Source: Conchocele bisecta (lineage: Eukaryota > Mollusca > Bivalvia > Lucinida > Thyasiridae). Taken from it: a stretch of 64,000 nucleotides of DNA. This document shows positions 47,585 through 59,907 of this stretch, in pieces. Location of the stretch: the NCBI GenBank assembly GCA_029237695.1, contig CM055279.1, positions 62,007,586 to 62,071,585 of the forward strand. Reading direction: 5' to 3'. Made by a program: the position numbers and the translations under genes. Under the pieces are notes generated by a model, which was not told where the DNA came from, did no database searches, and saw only the letters and a list, made by a program, of their open reading frames with translations. Numbering within the stretch: the stretch's first letter is position 1; the number at the start of each line of letters is the position of its first letter.

Positions 47585-47985
47585 GTCCAATCAAATTTCG
47601 AGGTGTGCTACACTACAAAATGTGTGGCATATGCAATTCATAAGTTTTATATATGAACAGCATATGCCTTTTTTCATATGAATTGCATACGAGACACATT
47701 TTGCTGTGTAGTTTGGCAGTTGATTTATAGTTGTAAGATGGTATAGTGATAAAGTCCGATATACGGTTACGAAGAGGGACATAACTCCGGATGGATTGGT
47801 GGCATTGCAAATTGTTTAACCTGTACTTGATGGCTGCGAGGTATAACGAGTATGAAGAGGGTTATCCCCCAGGATGCAATAATCTTCTATTGTATATACA
47901 TGATATACCACCATCGGAATTCCTACACGTTTCCTAGCATTGCCTGATAAAATTGGATATGAAGATACTAGCCTGGTATTCTCTA
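47585..47985. other. No gene seen
   Basis: An imperfect inverted repeat (tgtggcatatgcaattcata / atatgaattgcatacgagac) at about 47620-47705; nothing else. Confidence 0.5.
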
Positions 47986-47989
47986 TTAG

Positions 47990-48062
47990 ACTATACTTAT
48001 CTTTGCCTCTAGATAGTCAGTTTTACTAACGACTGCCTTATCTAGAGGCAAAGATAAGCCCC
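47990..48062. repeat. Hairpin
   Basis: atacttatctttgcctctag and ctagaggcaaagataagcc around atagtcagttttactaacga. Confidence 0.75.
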
Positions 48063-48405
48063 ATTTCTCCAGTCACGGCCATATTTCATCTTGACATTCA
48101 TATGGACTCCATAGACATAACATATGGATGGATGATAAAATGCTCCAAGTTTTGTATCTGAAGAGTATTATGTTATCCCCATATTTCAAATTCAATGCGT
48201 ATTTTACTTGACAAATAAAATATTGATTTTCGTCCTTTAAAATTAAATAGGGAACAAATAATAAAACAAGAAATGCGTCTGTTGAACGCAGATATTTGAG
48301 AAACTGTGACAAAGTGGTTAACCGAAAAGTGTGACGAACGGACAGACGGACAGACGGTCCAAACACTATATGCCACCCGTTTCTTCGAAACCCGGTGGCA
48401 TAAAA
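48063..48405. repeat. Dispersed repeat with a cagacggacagac tail
   Basis: tttctccagtcacggccata, tttgtatctgaagagtatta and catatttcaaattc match 60735-60810. It ends in a small hairpin, gccacccgtttcttcgaaac / ccggtggc. Confidence 0.6.
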
Positions 48406-48470
48406 AAATAAAAATTAACAATTCACTTATTTGAGCTGAAAAAAAGCAAAGACTGTTTGCAGGCACGCAC

Positions 48471-51023
48471 ATACATGGACTAACACTATATTCACTGTTG
48501 TCTATCAGCTAGGTGATAATTATGGTACACACATACATGGACTAACACTATATTCACTGTTGTCTATCAGCTAGGTGATAATTATGGTACGCATACATGG
48601 ATCTAACACTATATTCCTGTTGTCTATCAGCTAGGTGATAATTATGGTACACACTACATGACTAACACTATATTCACTGTTGTCTATCAGTAGGTGATAA
48701 TTATGGTCACACATACATGGACTAACACTATATTCACTGTTGTCTATCAGCTAGGTGATAATTATTGGTCACACATACATGGACTAACACTATATTCCCT
48801 GTTGTCTATCAGCTAGGTGATAATTATGGTACGCACATACATGGACTAACACTATATTCACTGTTGTCTATCAGCTAGGTGATAATTATGGTACACACAT
48901 ACATGGACTAACACTATATTCACTGTTGTCTATCAGCTAGGTGATAATTATGGTACGCACTACATGGACTAACACTATATTCATCTGTTGTCTATCAGCT
49001 AGGTGATAATTATGGTACGCACATACATGGACTAACACTATATTCACTGTTGTCTATCAGCTAGGTGATAATTATGGTACACACATACATGGACTAACAC
49101 TATATTCACTGTTGTCTATCAGCTAGGTGATAATTTATGGTACACACTACATGGACTAACACTATATTCACTGTTGGTCTATCAGCTAGGTGATAATTAT
49201 GGCACGCACATACATGGACTAACACTATATTCACTGTTGTCTATCAGCTAGGTGATAATTATGGTACGCACATACATGGACTAACACTATATTCATGTTG
49301 TCTATCAGCTAGGTGATAATTATGGTACACACATACATGGACTAACACTATATTCACTGTTGTCTATCAGCTAGGTGATAATTATGGTACGCACATACAT
49401 GGACTAACACTATATTCACTGTTGTCTATCAGCTAGGTGATATTTGGTAGGCACACATACATGGACTAACACTATATTCACTGTTGTCTATCAGCTAGGT
49501 GATAATTATGGTACGCACATACATGGACTAACACTATATTCACTGTTGTCTATCAGCTAGGTGATAATTATGGCATACGACACATACATGGACTAACACT
49601 ATATTCACTGTTGTCTATCAGCTAGGTGATAATTATGGTACACACATACATGGACTAACACTATATTCCCTGTTGTCTATCAGCTAGGTGATAATTATGG
49701 TACGCACATACATGGACTAACACTATATTCACTGTTGTCTATCAGCTAGGTGATAATTATGGTACACACATATGGTCTATACTACTATCATACACTGTTG
49801 TCTATCAGCTAGGTGATAATTATGGTACACACATACATGGACTAAACACTATATTCTGTTGTCTATCAGCTAGGTGATAATTATGGTACGCACATACATG
49901 GACTAACACTATATTCACTGTTGTCTATCAGCTAGGTGATAATTATGGTACGCACATACATGGACTAACACTATATTCACTGTTGTCTATCAGCTAGGTG
50001 ATAATTATGGCACACACATACATGGACTAACACTATATTCACTGTAGTCTATCAGTAGGTGATAATTATGGTACACATATGGACTAAACACTATATTCCT
50101 GTTGTTCTATCAGCTAGGTGATAATTATGGCACACACTTACATGGATAACACTATATTCACTGTTGTCTATCAGCTAGGTGATAATTAGGTACACACATA
50201 CATGGACTAACACTATATTCCCTGTTGTCATCAGATAGGTGATAAATTATGGTACGAACTTACATAATGGGACTACATATATCACTGTTGTTTTTCATAG
50301 CTTGGTGATAATTATGGTACAATACATGGACTAACATATATTCCCTGTTGTTATAGCTAGGTGATTAAATTATGGCAGGCAATAATGGACTACACTATAT
50401 TCACTGTTGTCTATCAGCTAGGTGATAATTATGGTACACACATAACATGGACTAATCACTTATTCCCTGTTGTCTATTCAGCTAGGTGATAATTATGGTA
50501 CACAATACATGGACTAACACTATATTCCCTGTTGTTATCAGCTAGGTGATAATTATAGGTACACACAATACATGGACTAACACTATATTCTGTTGTCTAT
50601 CTGCTAAGGTGATAATTATGGTACACCATACTGGACTAACACTATTCAATGTTGTCTATCGCTAGGTGATATTATGGTACACACATACATGGACTAACAC
50701 TATATTCACTGTTGTCTATCAGTAGGTGATAATTATGGTACCACATACATGGACTACACTATATTCCTGTTGTCTCAGCTAGGTGATAATTTATTACACA
50801 CATACATGTCTACACTATTATCACTGGTTGTCTATCAGCTAGGTGATAATTATGGTACCATACATGGACTAACACTATATTCTGTTGTCTATCAGATAGG
50901 TATAATTATGTACACATACATGGATAAACACTATATTCTGTTGTCTATCGCTAGTGTAATTATGGACCATACATGGATAACTATATTCAACTGTTGGTCT
51001 ATCAGCTAGGTGATAATTATGGT
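48471..51023. repeat. Satellite array, 61-62-bp unit, about 41 copies
   Basis: Unit: acacatacatggactaacac, tatattcactgttgtctatc, agctaggtgataattatggt plus a linker. Copies are nearly identical to about 50000; beyond that most units carry one or more single-base deletions or insertions. No unique spacers. Confidence 0.95.
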
Positions 51024-51335
51024 CAAGGAAACAAAATAACAGGAAATCTAAATCAGCCCATGTATTTATGTAAGCTAAAGTCTGTTACAGTATCGTTGGG
51101 ACCCACTTAGGTGGGAGGGTCACTTAGGTCAGTTGTCATGGCACTATAGCGCAGCAGCAAAGGAATGTGTGTATGCAATATCAAGATGTTCCATGAAGGG
51201 AAACAGGAATGAAAGAACTTTACCTGCTATGTAACGTTTTGTGATGGACGGATTCACGCATGGAAAATCTCACTTGTTGCAGGGGGAATCATCATGGTAG
51301 AAATTGTTGGTCATATAAAGAAAACAAGACACCTG

Positions 51336-51575
51336 GGGCCCCGTTTCACTAAACTTTGTACTAAAATCCTCATAAGTGCAAATTTAGGATCGTCTGTAAA
51401 TTGCAATTGATGGATTTACATTTATTGAGCATAGGCTGCATATGCAGCCTATGCTCAATAAATGTAAATCCAATAATTGTTTACAAGAAACAATCGTTAA
51501 TGTGAAATATACAGAATATCATAATTTTGCACTTACGAACATTTTAGTCGTACAAAGTTTAGTGTAACGGCCCCG
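51336..51575. mobile_element. MITE-2 copy 9
   Basis: ggccccgtttcactaaactt to agtttagtgtaacggcccc; central hairpin intact. Confidence 0.85.
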
Positions 51576-52119
51576 TTTGCCAATTCTATTGAAGTATTCA
51601 GATAGTACAGACGATCTGCCAGAACTAACAGGACATTATCACATGCAGAAGAAATATGTTACCGTGACTTGGGAAATGGGATTTATTGTCTTTCAGGGCT
51701 CCAGATAAGGAATTAGCAATTGAGTATTGTCACTCCATCATTTCTGAAGCTATTGGGTATTTCAACATTTTAATTGGGTAAAATAAAAGCACACTGTTTA
51801 CACATCAACAGACAGCAATTATTGAATAGTTTGCTTTGAAATGAAAACATGTCTTGGCATTTCGTTACAATTGTCTCCTTGTCTACACAAATTTTTTATT
51901 GCTTTTTGATACTCGCTACGTCTGATTTCAATTGGGTTTTTGGCAATTTTAATTGGGTATTTAAGCAAATATGCAGCTTATCTGGAGCTCTGGTCTTTAT
52001 ATCCAGGACATATTCACATCAACCTGCTTAGCTGCACCGTCTGGGCACTGTCTGCCATTCTGTCAATGAACCACCCTGTCATGCTTCTAACCCGTCCAAC
52101 CCTACAGACCACACATCTA
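51576..52119. other. No gene seen
   Basis: Two short gcttttgatac/ttaattgggta direct repeats (aattgggttttt, about 51925-51960). No coding or MITE structure recognised. Confidence 0.5.
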
Positions 52120-52291
52120 ATATTTGCCAACACTGTAGATCCAGATGAGCCGGCTCGTTACTAACGAGCCGGCTCATCAGGATCTGTGGTGTTTGTCATT
52201 TTGAAGCACTACCCCTTTTGTGATTAATGAAATACTCTAAAATTAACATGGAACACTGAATGTCAGATATTTAGGGGTGAAAGGGTGAAGG
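52120..52291. mobile_element. MITE-10 partial copy
   Basis: tagatccagatgagccggct and its complement, gatctgtggtgtttgtcatt, closing gggtgaaagggt; the left TTAA end is missing. Confidence 0.7.
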
Positions 52292-52431
52292 ATTATAGAG
52301 GCAGATGGGGTTTATGGCATTTGTGATCCTCTAGGTTTCATTCCAGTAAATCGAGTGTGGTCCTTAGTGTTCCAGTTGAAAGTAGTGCATATCGAAGAGA
52401 AATAGTGCGAATCATTTTGCTTGCTTTGAGC

Positions 52432-52772
52432 AAGTTTTTGAAGCACCAAGTATGTGACCTTGACCCTGGGCTTGGCGAGGGCAGGACGAACGTGGATTTG
52501 GCAAAGGGCGGTAGAGGACCATTAGAGCAATGCATATATGAAATATGAAGCTGATCCGTGAAAGAAAACAGAAATTATAAGATATTTACCTGAGCGTTAA
52601 AGTTTTTGAAGCACTAAGTATGTGATCTTAACCCTGGGCTTGGAGGGGGCAGGACGAACGTGGATTTTGCACAGGGCGGTAGAGGACCATTAGAGCAATG
52701 TGTATATGAAATATGAAAGAGATCGGTCGAAGGATGAAGAAATTATGAGACATTTACCCGAGTGTTAAAGTT
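52432..52772. repeat. Tandem repeat, two units of about 169 bp
   Basis: gtttttgaagcaccaagtat, gaccctgggcttggcg, gcaggacgaacgtgg, aggaccattagagcaatg, then gtttttgaagcactaagtat and so on. A related stretch lies reversed at 62400-62480. Confidence 0.8.
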
Positions 52773-52945
52773 TTGTGACGGACGGACGGACGGACAGGAC
52801 GACGGGAGGACGGGACGCACGTTCCTACGAATGAATACTTGTTGGGTTTTTACTCTATAAAAATACCCAACACTATCCTAACCCTACCCAATAAGATCCC
52901 CGTACGCTTATAACAAGTACCCATTCGTGTGTGCGGACGGACGGA
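52773..52945. repeat. gacggacggacgg tract and imperfect inverted repeat
   Basis: cggacggacggacggacag and tgcggacggacggac flank; inside, atgaatacttgttgggtttt / acaagtacccattcgtgt and taccctatccta-like pieces. Confidence 0.5.
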
Positions 52946-53149
52946 CAAGGGTAACACTAAATGCCCCCTCCACTATCGTGGTGGGGCATAAAAATATTCC
53001 AAAGGGTGTTCCAGTTATGCTCTGGATACAAAATCAGAGCACGAAACAACAAAGGGAGATAAGTAAACAAGAATTCCGCGGAATCAAATGCCTCGCCTTG
53101 TCCCGCCTTGACCTTGAGCCTGGGCCCGAAAGCAATTTTCACTGGCCCG

Positions 53150-53232
53150 AACATATTATACAATTATTGACTAGTGAGCCATAGAATATCAGATTATATT
53201 CTATGGCTCACTAGTCAATAATTGTTTTATTA
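53150..53232. repeat. Palindrome of about 80 bp
   Basis: acaattattgactagtgagc and catagaatat mirrored by complements around cagatt. Confidence 0.85.
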
Positions 53233-53239
53233 TATGATA

Positions 53240-54160
53240 ATAGTCTGTATATAGCACTTACGACCTTATGCTACTAGACAAAAATTGAAAAAGAATTTGA
53301 AAAAAAAAAAATGAAAAAAAAAAATGGAAAAAAAAAGTTTAAAAATTAAAAATAACAATGCTTGCTACTGGAGCCCAGATTTTTTTTTTTTTAATCGTCC
53401 TATATTTATCTACATATATCTGCACAGGTCCACATAATGCCACAATATTTTCAACACAATTTACGGAAATGTAATATACAAAAAAAAAATAAAAATAAAT
53501 AATGCTCGCTACTGGAGCCCAGAATTTTTGTTAATAGTCCTATATTTATCTACATACATCTGCACAGGTCCACATACTGCCACAATATTGTCAACACAGT
53601 TTACGGAAATGTAATAATGTACCTGTATAAATTACCTGTAATAAGTTAGTGGTCAGTTAAAAAATTGAAAAAGAATGTAAAAAAAAAAATGGAAAAAAAA
53701 ATATTAAATTTAAAAAAAATTAATGCTCCCTACTGGAGCCCAGAATGTTTTTTAATAGTCCTATATTTATCTACATATCATATATGCACAGGTCCACATA
53801 CTGCCACAATATTTTCAACACAGTTTACGGAAATGTAATATAATCATTTACCTGTATAAATTACCTGTAAGTGGTCAGTTGCACATGCTAGTACATGCAC
53901 AGGTGAATAGTCTGTATATAGCACTTACGACTTTATGCTACTAGACAAAAAGTAGAAAAACAATTTGAAGAAAAAAAAAATGGAAAAAAAAAGTGTAAAA
54001 ATTAAAAATAATAATGCTTGCTACTGGAGCCCAGATATTTTTTTTAATAGTCCTATATTTATCTACATATATCTGCACAGGTCCACATAATGCCACAATA
54101 TTTTCAACACAGTTTACGGAAATGTAATATCGAATGTAGTCTTCATGCATTATTGTCCAG
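53240..54160. repeat. Irregular tandem repeat, four units, A-rich
   Basis: ctactggagcccaga at about 53368, 53510, 53733 and 54021, each followed by agtcctatatttatctacat, tctgcacaggtccacata and cagtttacggaaatgtaata; A-tracts of variable length lie between. Confidence 0.85.
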
Positions 54161-54448
54161 TTTGTAGAGTGCGCAAAACAAACAAGAGCTGTAGGAGAAC
54201 AGCATAGCTCGACTACGAGGGTTGTCGATGTACACATAGCTTGACAAAGAAGGTGGCTGCGGCCTGCATAAAAACCTTAACCAAGGTCGACTAAAAACAT
54301 TAACCAAGGGAAACTAGAAATGTGGCCTGTCGGCACACGAATACCCCCACTGGCAGCCAAAGAAAACGAGGCATTTTTGATTATAAGCCACTTAGCCGAG
54401 CGTTAAGGTTTCAAATGCATCAAGTCTGTGACCTTGACCCTGGGCATA

Positions 54449-55730
54449 GTCTGATAATCCATGCATCGGTGTAGAAGATATAGAGCGGAAGGGAATTTCA
54501 ATAGGTTTGACCTTTGACCTTCAACTATGACCTTGACATTGGATGTAGGTGCGTGGTTATTGATCGAGACACACCTTCTCATCCTGAGAAACATTTGTGC
54601 CACGGCATTTGATAATCCATGCATCGGTGTAGAAGATATAGAGCGGAAGGGAATTTCAATAGGTTTGACCTTTGACCTTAAACTGTGACCATGACCTTGG
54701 ACGTAGGTGCATGGTTATTGATTGCGACACACCTTCTCATCATGAGAAACATTTGTGCCAAGCCATTTGATAATCCATGCATCGGTGTAGAAGATATAGA
54801 GCGGAAGGGAATTTCAATAGGTTTGACCTTTGACCTTCAACTGTGACCTTGGACGTAGGTGCGTGGTTAGCAATTTGATAATCCATGCATCAGTGTAGAA
54901 GATATAGAGCAGAAGGGAATTTCAATAGGTTTGACCTTTGACCTTCAACTGTGACCTTGACCTTGGACGTAGGTGCGTGGTTATTGATCGCGACACACCT
55001 TCTCATCATGAGAAACATTTGTGCTAAGCCATTTGATAATCCATACATCGGTGTAGAAGACATAGAGCGGAAGGGAATTTCAATAGGTTTGACCTTTGAC
55101 CTTCAACAGTGACCTTGACCTCGGACGTAGGTGCGTGGTTATTGATCGCGACACACCTTCTCATCGTGAGAAACATTTGTGCCAAGCCATTTGGGAATTT
55201 CAATATTTTTGACCTTTGACCTTCAACTGTGACCTTGACCTTGGATGTAGGTGCGTGGTTATTGATCGCGACACACCTTCTCATCCTGAGAAACATTTGT
55301 GCCAAGGCATTTGATAATCCATGCATCGGTGTAGAAGATATAGAGCGGAAGGGAATTTCAATAGGTTTGACCTTTGACCTTCAACTGTGACCTTGACTTT
55401 GGACGTAGGTGTGTGGTTATTGATTGCGACACACCTTCTCATCATGAGAAACATTTGTGCCAAGCCATTTGATAATCCATGCATCGGTGTAGAAGATATG
55501 AGCGGAAGGGAAATTCAATAGGTTTGACCTTTGACCTTCAACTGTGACCTTGACCTTGGACGTAGGTGCGTGGTTATTGATCGCGACACACCTTCTCATC
55601 ATGAGAAACATTGTGCCAAGCCATTTGATAATGCATGCATCGGTGTAGAAGATATAGAGCGGAAGGGAATTTCAATAGGTTTGACCTTTGACCTTCAACA
55701 GTGACCTTGACCTTGGACGTAGGTGCGTGG
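54449..55730. repeat. Tandem array, about 160-bp unit, eight to nine copies, with a DR1 motif per unit
   Basis: Unit: gataatccatgcatcggtgt, agaagatatagagcggaagg, tttgacctttgaccttcaac, tgtgaccttgaccttggacg, cgcgacacaccttctcatc. On the minus strand each tgacctttgacct reads AGGTCAAAGGTCA, the DR1 consensus. Open minus frames running through several units are a product of the unit length. Confidence 0.92.
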
Positions 55731-57075
55731 TTTTCCAAGTATGGTTGCTGTAGGCCCAGGAGTATTCCATATACAAGCTTGAGTAAAAACCGTAACCAAG
55801 GGGAGATAACTAAGTAATCCAAGGATAAAAGTAGGTCAAGGTGAAATATAGGTCAGGGATTATTGATGTACATCACTAGGAGATGAAGTTGTCCAAGTAT
55901 GGTTGATGTAGGCCCAGAAGTATTCCATATACAAGCTTGACTATAAACATTAACCAAGTAATTCAAGGTTAAATGTAGGTGAAGGTAAAATAAAGTTCAG
56001 GGGTTATTGATGTACATCCCTATGAGAAAAAGTTATCCAAGTATGGTGTATGTATGCACAATAGTATTCCATCTACAAGCTTGACTAATAACCTTAACCA
56101 AGGTTGAGTAAAAACCTTAACCAAGGGGAATTAAGTAAGTAATTTAAGGTTAAATGTAGGTCAAGGTCAAATATAGGTCAGGGTTTGTTGATGTACATCA
56201 CTAGGAGATGAGTTGTCCAAGTATGGTTGGTGTAGGGCCATGAGTATTCCATCTACAAGCTTGAGTAAAAACCTTAACCAAAGATAATTAAGTAAGTAAT
56301 TCAAGAGGAAATGTAGGTCAAGGTCAAATATAGATCAGGGGTTATTGATGTACATCACTATGAGAAAAGGTTGTCCAATTATGGTGTCTGTATGCACAAT
56401 AGTATTCCATGTACAAGCTTGATTAAAAACATTAACCAAGGGGAATTAAGTAATTCAAGAGGAAATGTAGGTCAAGGTCAAATATAGATCAGGGGTTGTT
56501 CATGACATCACTAGGAGATGAAGTTGTCCAAGTATGGTGGGTGTAGGGCCAGTAGTATTCCATATAGAAGGTTGACTAACAACCTTAACCAAAAGGAATT
56601 AAGTAAGTAATTGAAGAGGAAATGTAGGTCAAGGTCAAATATAGATCAGGGGTTATTGATGTACATACCTATGAGAAAAGGTTGTCGAAGTATGGTGTGT
56701 GGATGCACAATAGTATTCAATGTACAAGGTTGAAAAAAAAATACCTTAACCAAGGTTGAATAAAAACCTTAACCAAGGGAATTAAGTAAGTAATTCAAGA
56801 GGAAATATAGGTCAAAGTCAAATATAGATCAGGGGTTATTGATGTGCATCACTAGGAGATGAAGTTGTCCAAGTATGGTGGGTGTAGGGCCAGTAGTATT
56901 GCATATACAAACTTGACTAAAAACCTTAACCAAGGTTGACTAAAAACCTTAACCAAGGGGAATTAACCAAGTAATTCAAGAGGAAATGTAGGTGAAGGTC
57001 AAATATAGATCAGGGGTTATTGATGTACATCACTAGGAGATGAAGTTGTCCAAGTATGGTGGGTGTAGGGCCGGG
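55730..57075. repeat. Tandem array, 143-185-bp unit, about nine copies
   Basis: Unit: gttgtccaagtatggt, gggccagtagtattccata, caagcttgactaaaaacctt, aaccaaggggaattaagtaa, gtaggtcaaggtcaaatata, gttattgatgtacatcacta. Confidence 0.92.
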
Positions 57076-57104
57076 GTGACAACATAAGCTCTACTTATTC
57101 TTCG

Positions 57105-57870
57105 AATAGTCGAGCTAAAAAGGGAGATAACTCAAAAATTAGCTATGCAAGAGTTGTCATTCTTGTGCGCGACACACCTCCGGGTCGTGGTCTATGCATG
57201 TGTGAAGTTTCATGAAAATATTCCAAAGGGTTGTCGAGTTATGCTCCGGACAGGCAATTAGTACGCGAAAACAAAAAAGGGAGATAACTGAAAAATTAGC
57301 TATGCAAGAGTTGTCATTCTTTGCATGACACACCTTCGGTTCGTGGTCTAATTGAATGTGTGAAGTTTCATAAAAATATTCCAAAGGGTGGTCAAGTTAT
57401 GGTCAATCAGTGCGCGAAACAAAAAAGGGAGATAACTAAAAAATTAGCTATGCAAGAGTTGTCATTCTTGTGCATGACACACCTTCGGTTCGTGGTCTAA
57501 TTGAATGTGTGAAGTTTCATAAAAATATTCCAAAGGGTGGTCAAGTTATGGTTAATCAGTGCGCGAAACAAAAAAGGGGAGATAACTCAAAAATTAGCTA
57601 TGCAAGAGTTGTCATTCTTGTGCGCGACACACCTTCGGCTCGTGGTCTATGCATGTGTGAAGTTTCATGAAAATATTCCAAAGGGTGGTGTAGTTATGTT
57701 CCGGACACGAAATCAGTGCGCGAAACAAAAAAAACGGAGATAACTAAAAAATTAGCTATGCAAGAGTTGTCATTCTTGTGCGCGACACACCTTCGGGTCG
57801 TGGTCTATGCATGTGTGAAGTTTCATGAAAAAATTCCAAAGGGTGTTCGAGTTATGCTCCGGACAAGAAG
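57105..57870. repeat. Tandem array, about 150-155-bp unit, five copies
   Basis: Unit: agggagataactaaaaaatt, gctatgcaagagttgtcatt, gcgacacaccttcg, gtcgtggtctatgcatgtgt, catgaaaatattccaaaggg. A single relative lies at 52985-53060. Confidence 0.9.
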
Positions 57871-57879
57871 TGTCTGCGG

Positions 57880-58312
57880 CGGACGCGGACGCGACCTGCT
57901 GTCAAATCCATAGTATCCCCCGACGGAGTCCGGGGGATACAATTATTAGAAGTACATATACATTTACTCCTGCAACACAAATTATGAGAGAATTTTCATT
58001 TTACTGCCTGTCACGTATTCATACGTCACATGACCCTATCATCTGTTGATCCATTCTCGAGTCTGCTTTTTTAATCAAGCATGCCTTCCGAGTCATGGGA
58101 ATTTCTTACGTGATTGCCAACAACTTGTTTTCTCCTCATATTTTACTGTCCACAAGATAATTCATTATGAAAATGCTAGTCTAACAGAAAGTATTCCATT
58201 CTATATGTTTTTTAAATAAATCCATGTGACACAGGTTTCTGTTAAATTATATAGTGGCAATCAATGGTGGAATGTAACCTCTGTGTTTTAATTTGCCAGC
58301 ACATTAATCCAA
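57880..58312. other. No gene seen
   Basis: The end of the array runs into a small hairpin gtatcccccgacgga/tccgggggatac at 57914-57940; the rest is AT-rich. Confidence 0.5.
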
Positions 58313-58313
58313 G

Positions 58314-58704
58314 GTGTATGATCACGTGGTTACAACAAACAACAACGTCGCCCACTCCAAAGTAAGTATTATTTGATATTTTCCTTAATATTCAACGGAT
58401 TTTGATGAAATATGGCGCAGCAAACGCGTCTTCAAGGGCTGCATTTGGTGGTCCATGGAGTTCGGCACAGACTTATGACGTTTTTGCGAAGAATCGATTT
58501 CCGTGTCAGTAGACACGGAAATAGATTCTTCGCAAAAACGACAGAAGTTTTGGCGAAAAGCTTAATAAGACGCGTTTGATGCGCCATATTTCATCAAAAT
58601 CTGTTACGTAATAAGGACAATATAAAAGAATACGTACTTTGAATCAGATGAATTCTGGAAATTTCAGTACTTGTTGTTGTTAGTACCACGTGATCATACA
58701 CCTT
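58314..58704. mobile_element. MITE-6 copy 4
   Basis: aggtgtatgatcacgtggtt to accacgtgatcatacacctt; centre ttttgcgaagaatcgatttc around gtgtcagtagacac. Confidence 0.83.
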
Positions 58705-58819
58705 GTAATCTATACGTTTCATTAAAGGCACCAATAGGCAGTGGATATGGTCAAAAGTAGTCAAGGCAATCAAAATGGATTTAAAAGTTTTATGCAATTG
58801 AATGTTCATAGAATGAGTA

Positions 58820-59063
58820 TTAACCCTTAGACCGCTACTCACAACAATTGTTGTCTGCTGTTGATTTTATATCTTGCCTTAATTCTCAATAAAAACATGG
58901 TTTGACAGCACTTCAGAAGTTATTTCCAATGGAAATGATTCTGAAGTGCTGTCAAAGCATGTTGTAAATTATTCTAAAATGCTGTCGAAGCATGTGTTTG
59001 ATGATAAAAATGGAAAATAAACAGCAGACGGCAAAAAAATGAAGATAGCGGTCTAAGGGTTAA
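58820..59063. mobile_element. MITE-11 copy 4
   Basis: ttaacccttagaccgctact to agcggtctaagggttaa. One centre arm (attctaaaatgctgtc) is duplicated at about 58972. Confidence 0.82.
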
Positions 59064-59320
59064 TTACATAATTGTAAACTTAAAAAAATTAAACATTCAG
59101 ATGTGATTTGATTTAGCCTTAGCAGGTATTCCACTCAGCGTGTCCATCACCGTGGTGGGTATCTCCACATAGCTGCTTCCTACTGCAACAGGAGGAGACT
59201 GTCAACTCGTACATACAGAAAAACCACGGTTTCTGGTCAAACATTGAGCTGCTATCTTGTGCCGAGCATAGGACACAATTGTCAAATTAGTTCATATATT
59301 CTATCAATATCGTATTCAGT

Positions 59321-59572
59321 TTAACCCTTGCACCCCTAAGTAACTGGAATGGAATTTGATATGTTAACTTTGCAACCAATCCAATGGTCACAAAATGATT
59401 GTCAGACTAGTCTATTTATGAAAAGGGGGTGTTTTTGTTCTCAGAAATATGAAAATTACTTGCAAAACGTGCAGATCCTGACGAGACGGCTCCTGACGAG
59501 ACGAGCCGGCTCATCTGGATCTACACGGTTTGCCAATACCACTATACAGGCCCGCGGTTTTGAAAGGGTTAA
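59321..59572. mobile_element. MITE-10 copy 3, opposite orientation
   Basis: ttaacccttgcacccctaag to ttgaaagggttaa. The core hairpin is partly duplicated (tgacgagacggctcctgacg). It ends about 260 bp downstream of the TTI1-like stop. Confidence 0.8.
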
Positions 59573-59719
59573 GTAGTGACACATGCATTGATTAAATTAT
59601 TTAATACATGCTTAAAATAGTGTGTGTAGTTTGCTTTGGGTCTAAATTTTATGATTTTATTGCCCAAATGTCCCTTAAAAGCATAACAGGTGCTTTTTTT
59701 TACTAAATTATGAATAGCC

Positions 59720-59815
59720 GAGACCATTTTCCAACTGCATGGCTGTGTCGGCTCGTCTGGGTATATACTGGTCACAAATGGCATAAGCCCCATTTCTCCA
59801 GTTGGAGCCATCACT
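59720..59815. repeat. cagatcctgatcag hairpin family, 3' part
   Basis: tcggctcgtctgggtatata, ctggtcacaaatggcataag, ccccatttctcc, directly next to the TTI1-like stop codon. Confidence 0.55.
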
Positions 59816-59829
59816 GTCGGTGGCGGTGG

Positions 59830-59907
59830 TCACAATACGCGGGCAGCCTCAATCACCGTGGAAACGTTAGTCGTGTAATCTCCTGCTGGGCCGGGTTGCT
59901 GTAGTGC
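59830..59907 (-). CDS. TTI1: TTI1-like terminal exon D and stop
   Basis: 25 codons plus TGA in phase 0; acceptor tctgattgcag. It ends GDYTTNVSTVIEAARVL, a short amphipathic helix as at the family's C terminus. The other two frames hit a stop within the exon, so frame choice is clear. Confidence 0.72.
   Translation of the reverse strand, partial: ALQQPGPAGDYTTNVSTVIEAARVL

Noticed and set aside
48471..51023. CRISPR-like repetitive array
   Set aside because: The whole unit repeats without unique spacers, and the genome is eukaryotic.
54403..55822. Repeated minus-strand open frames through the 160-bp array
   Set aside because: They follow the unit length, break at small indels, and have no start, splice context or protein character.
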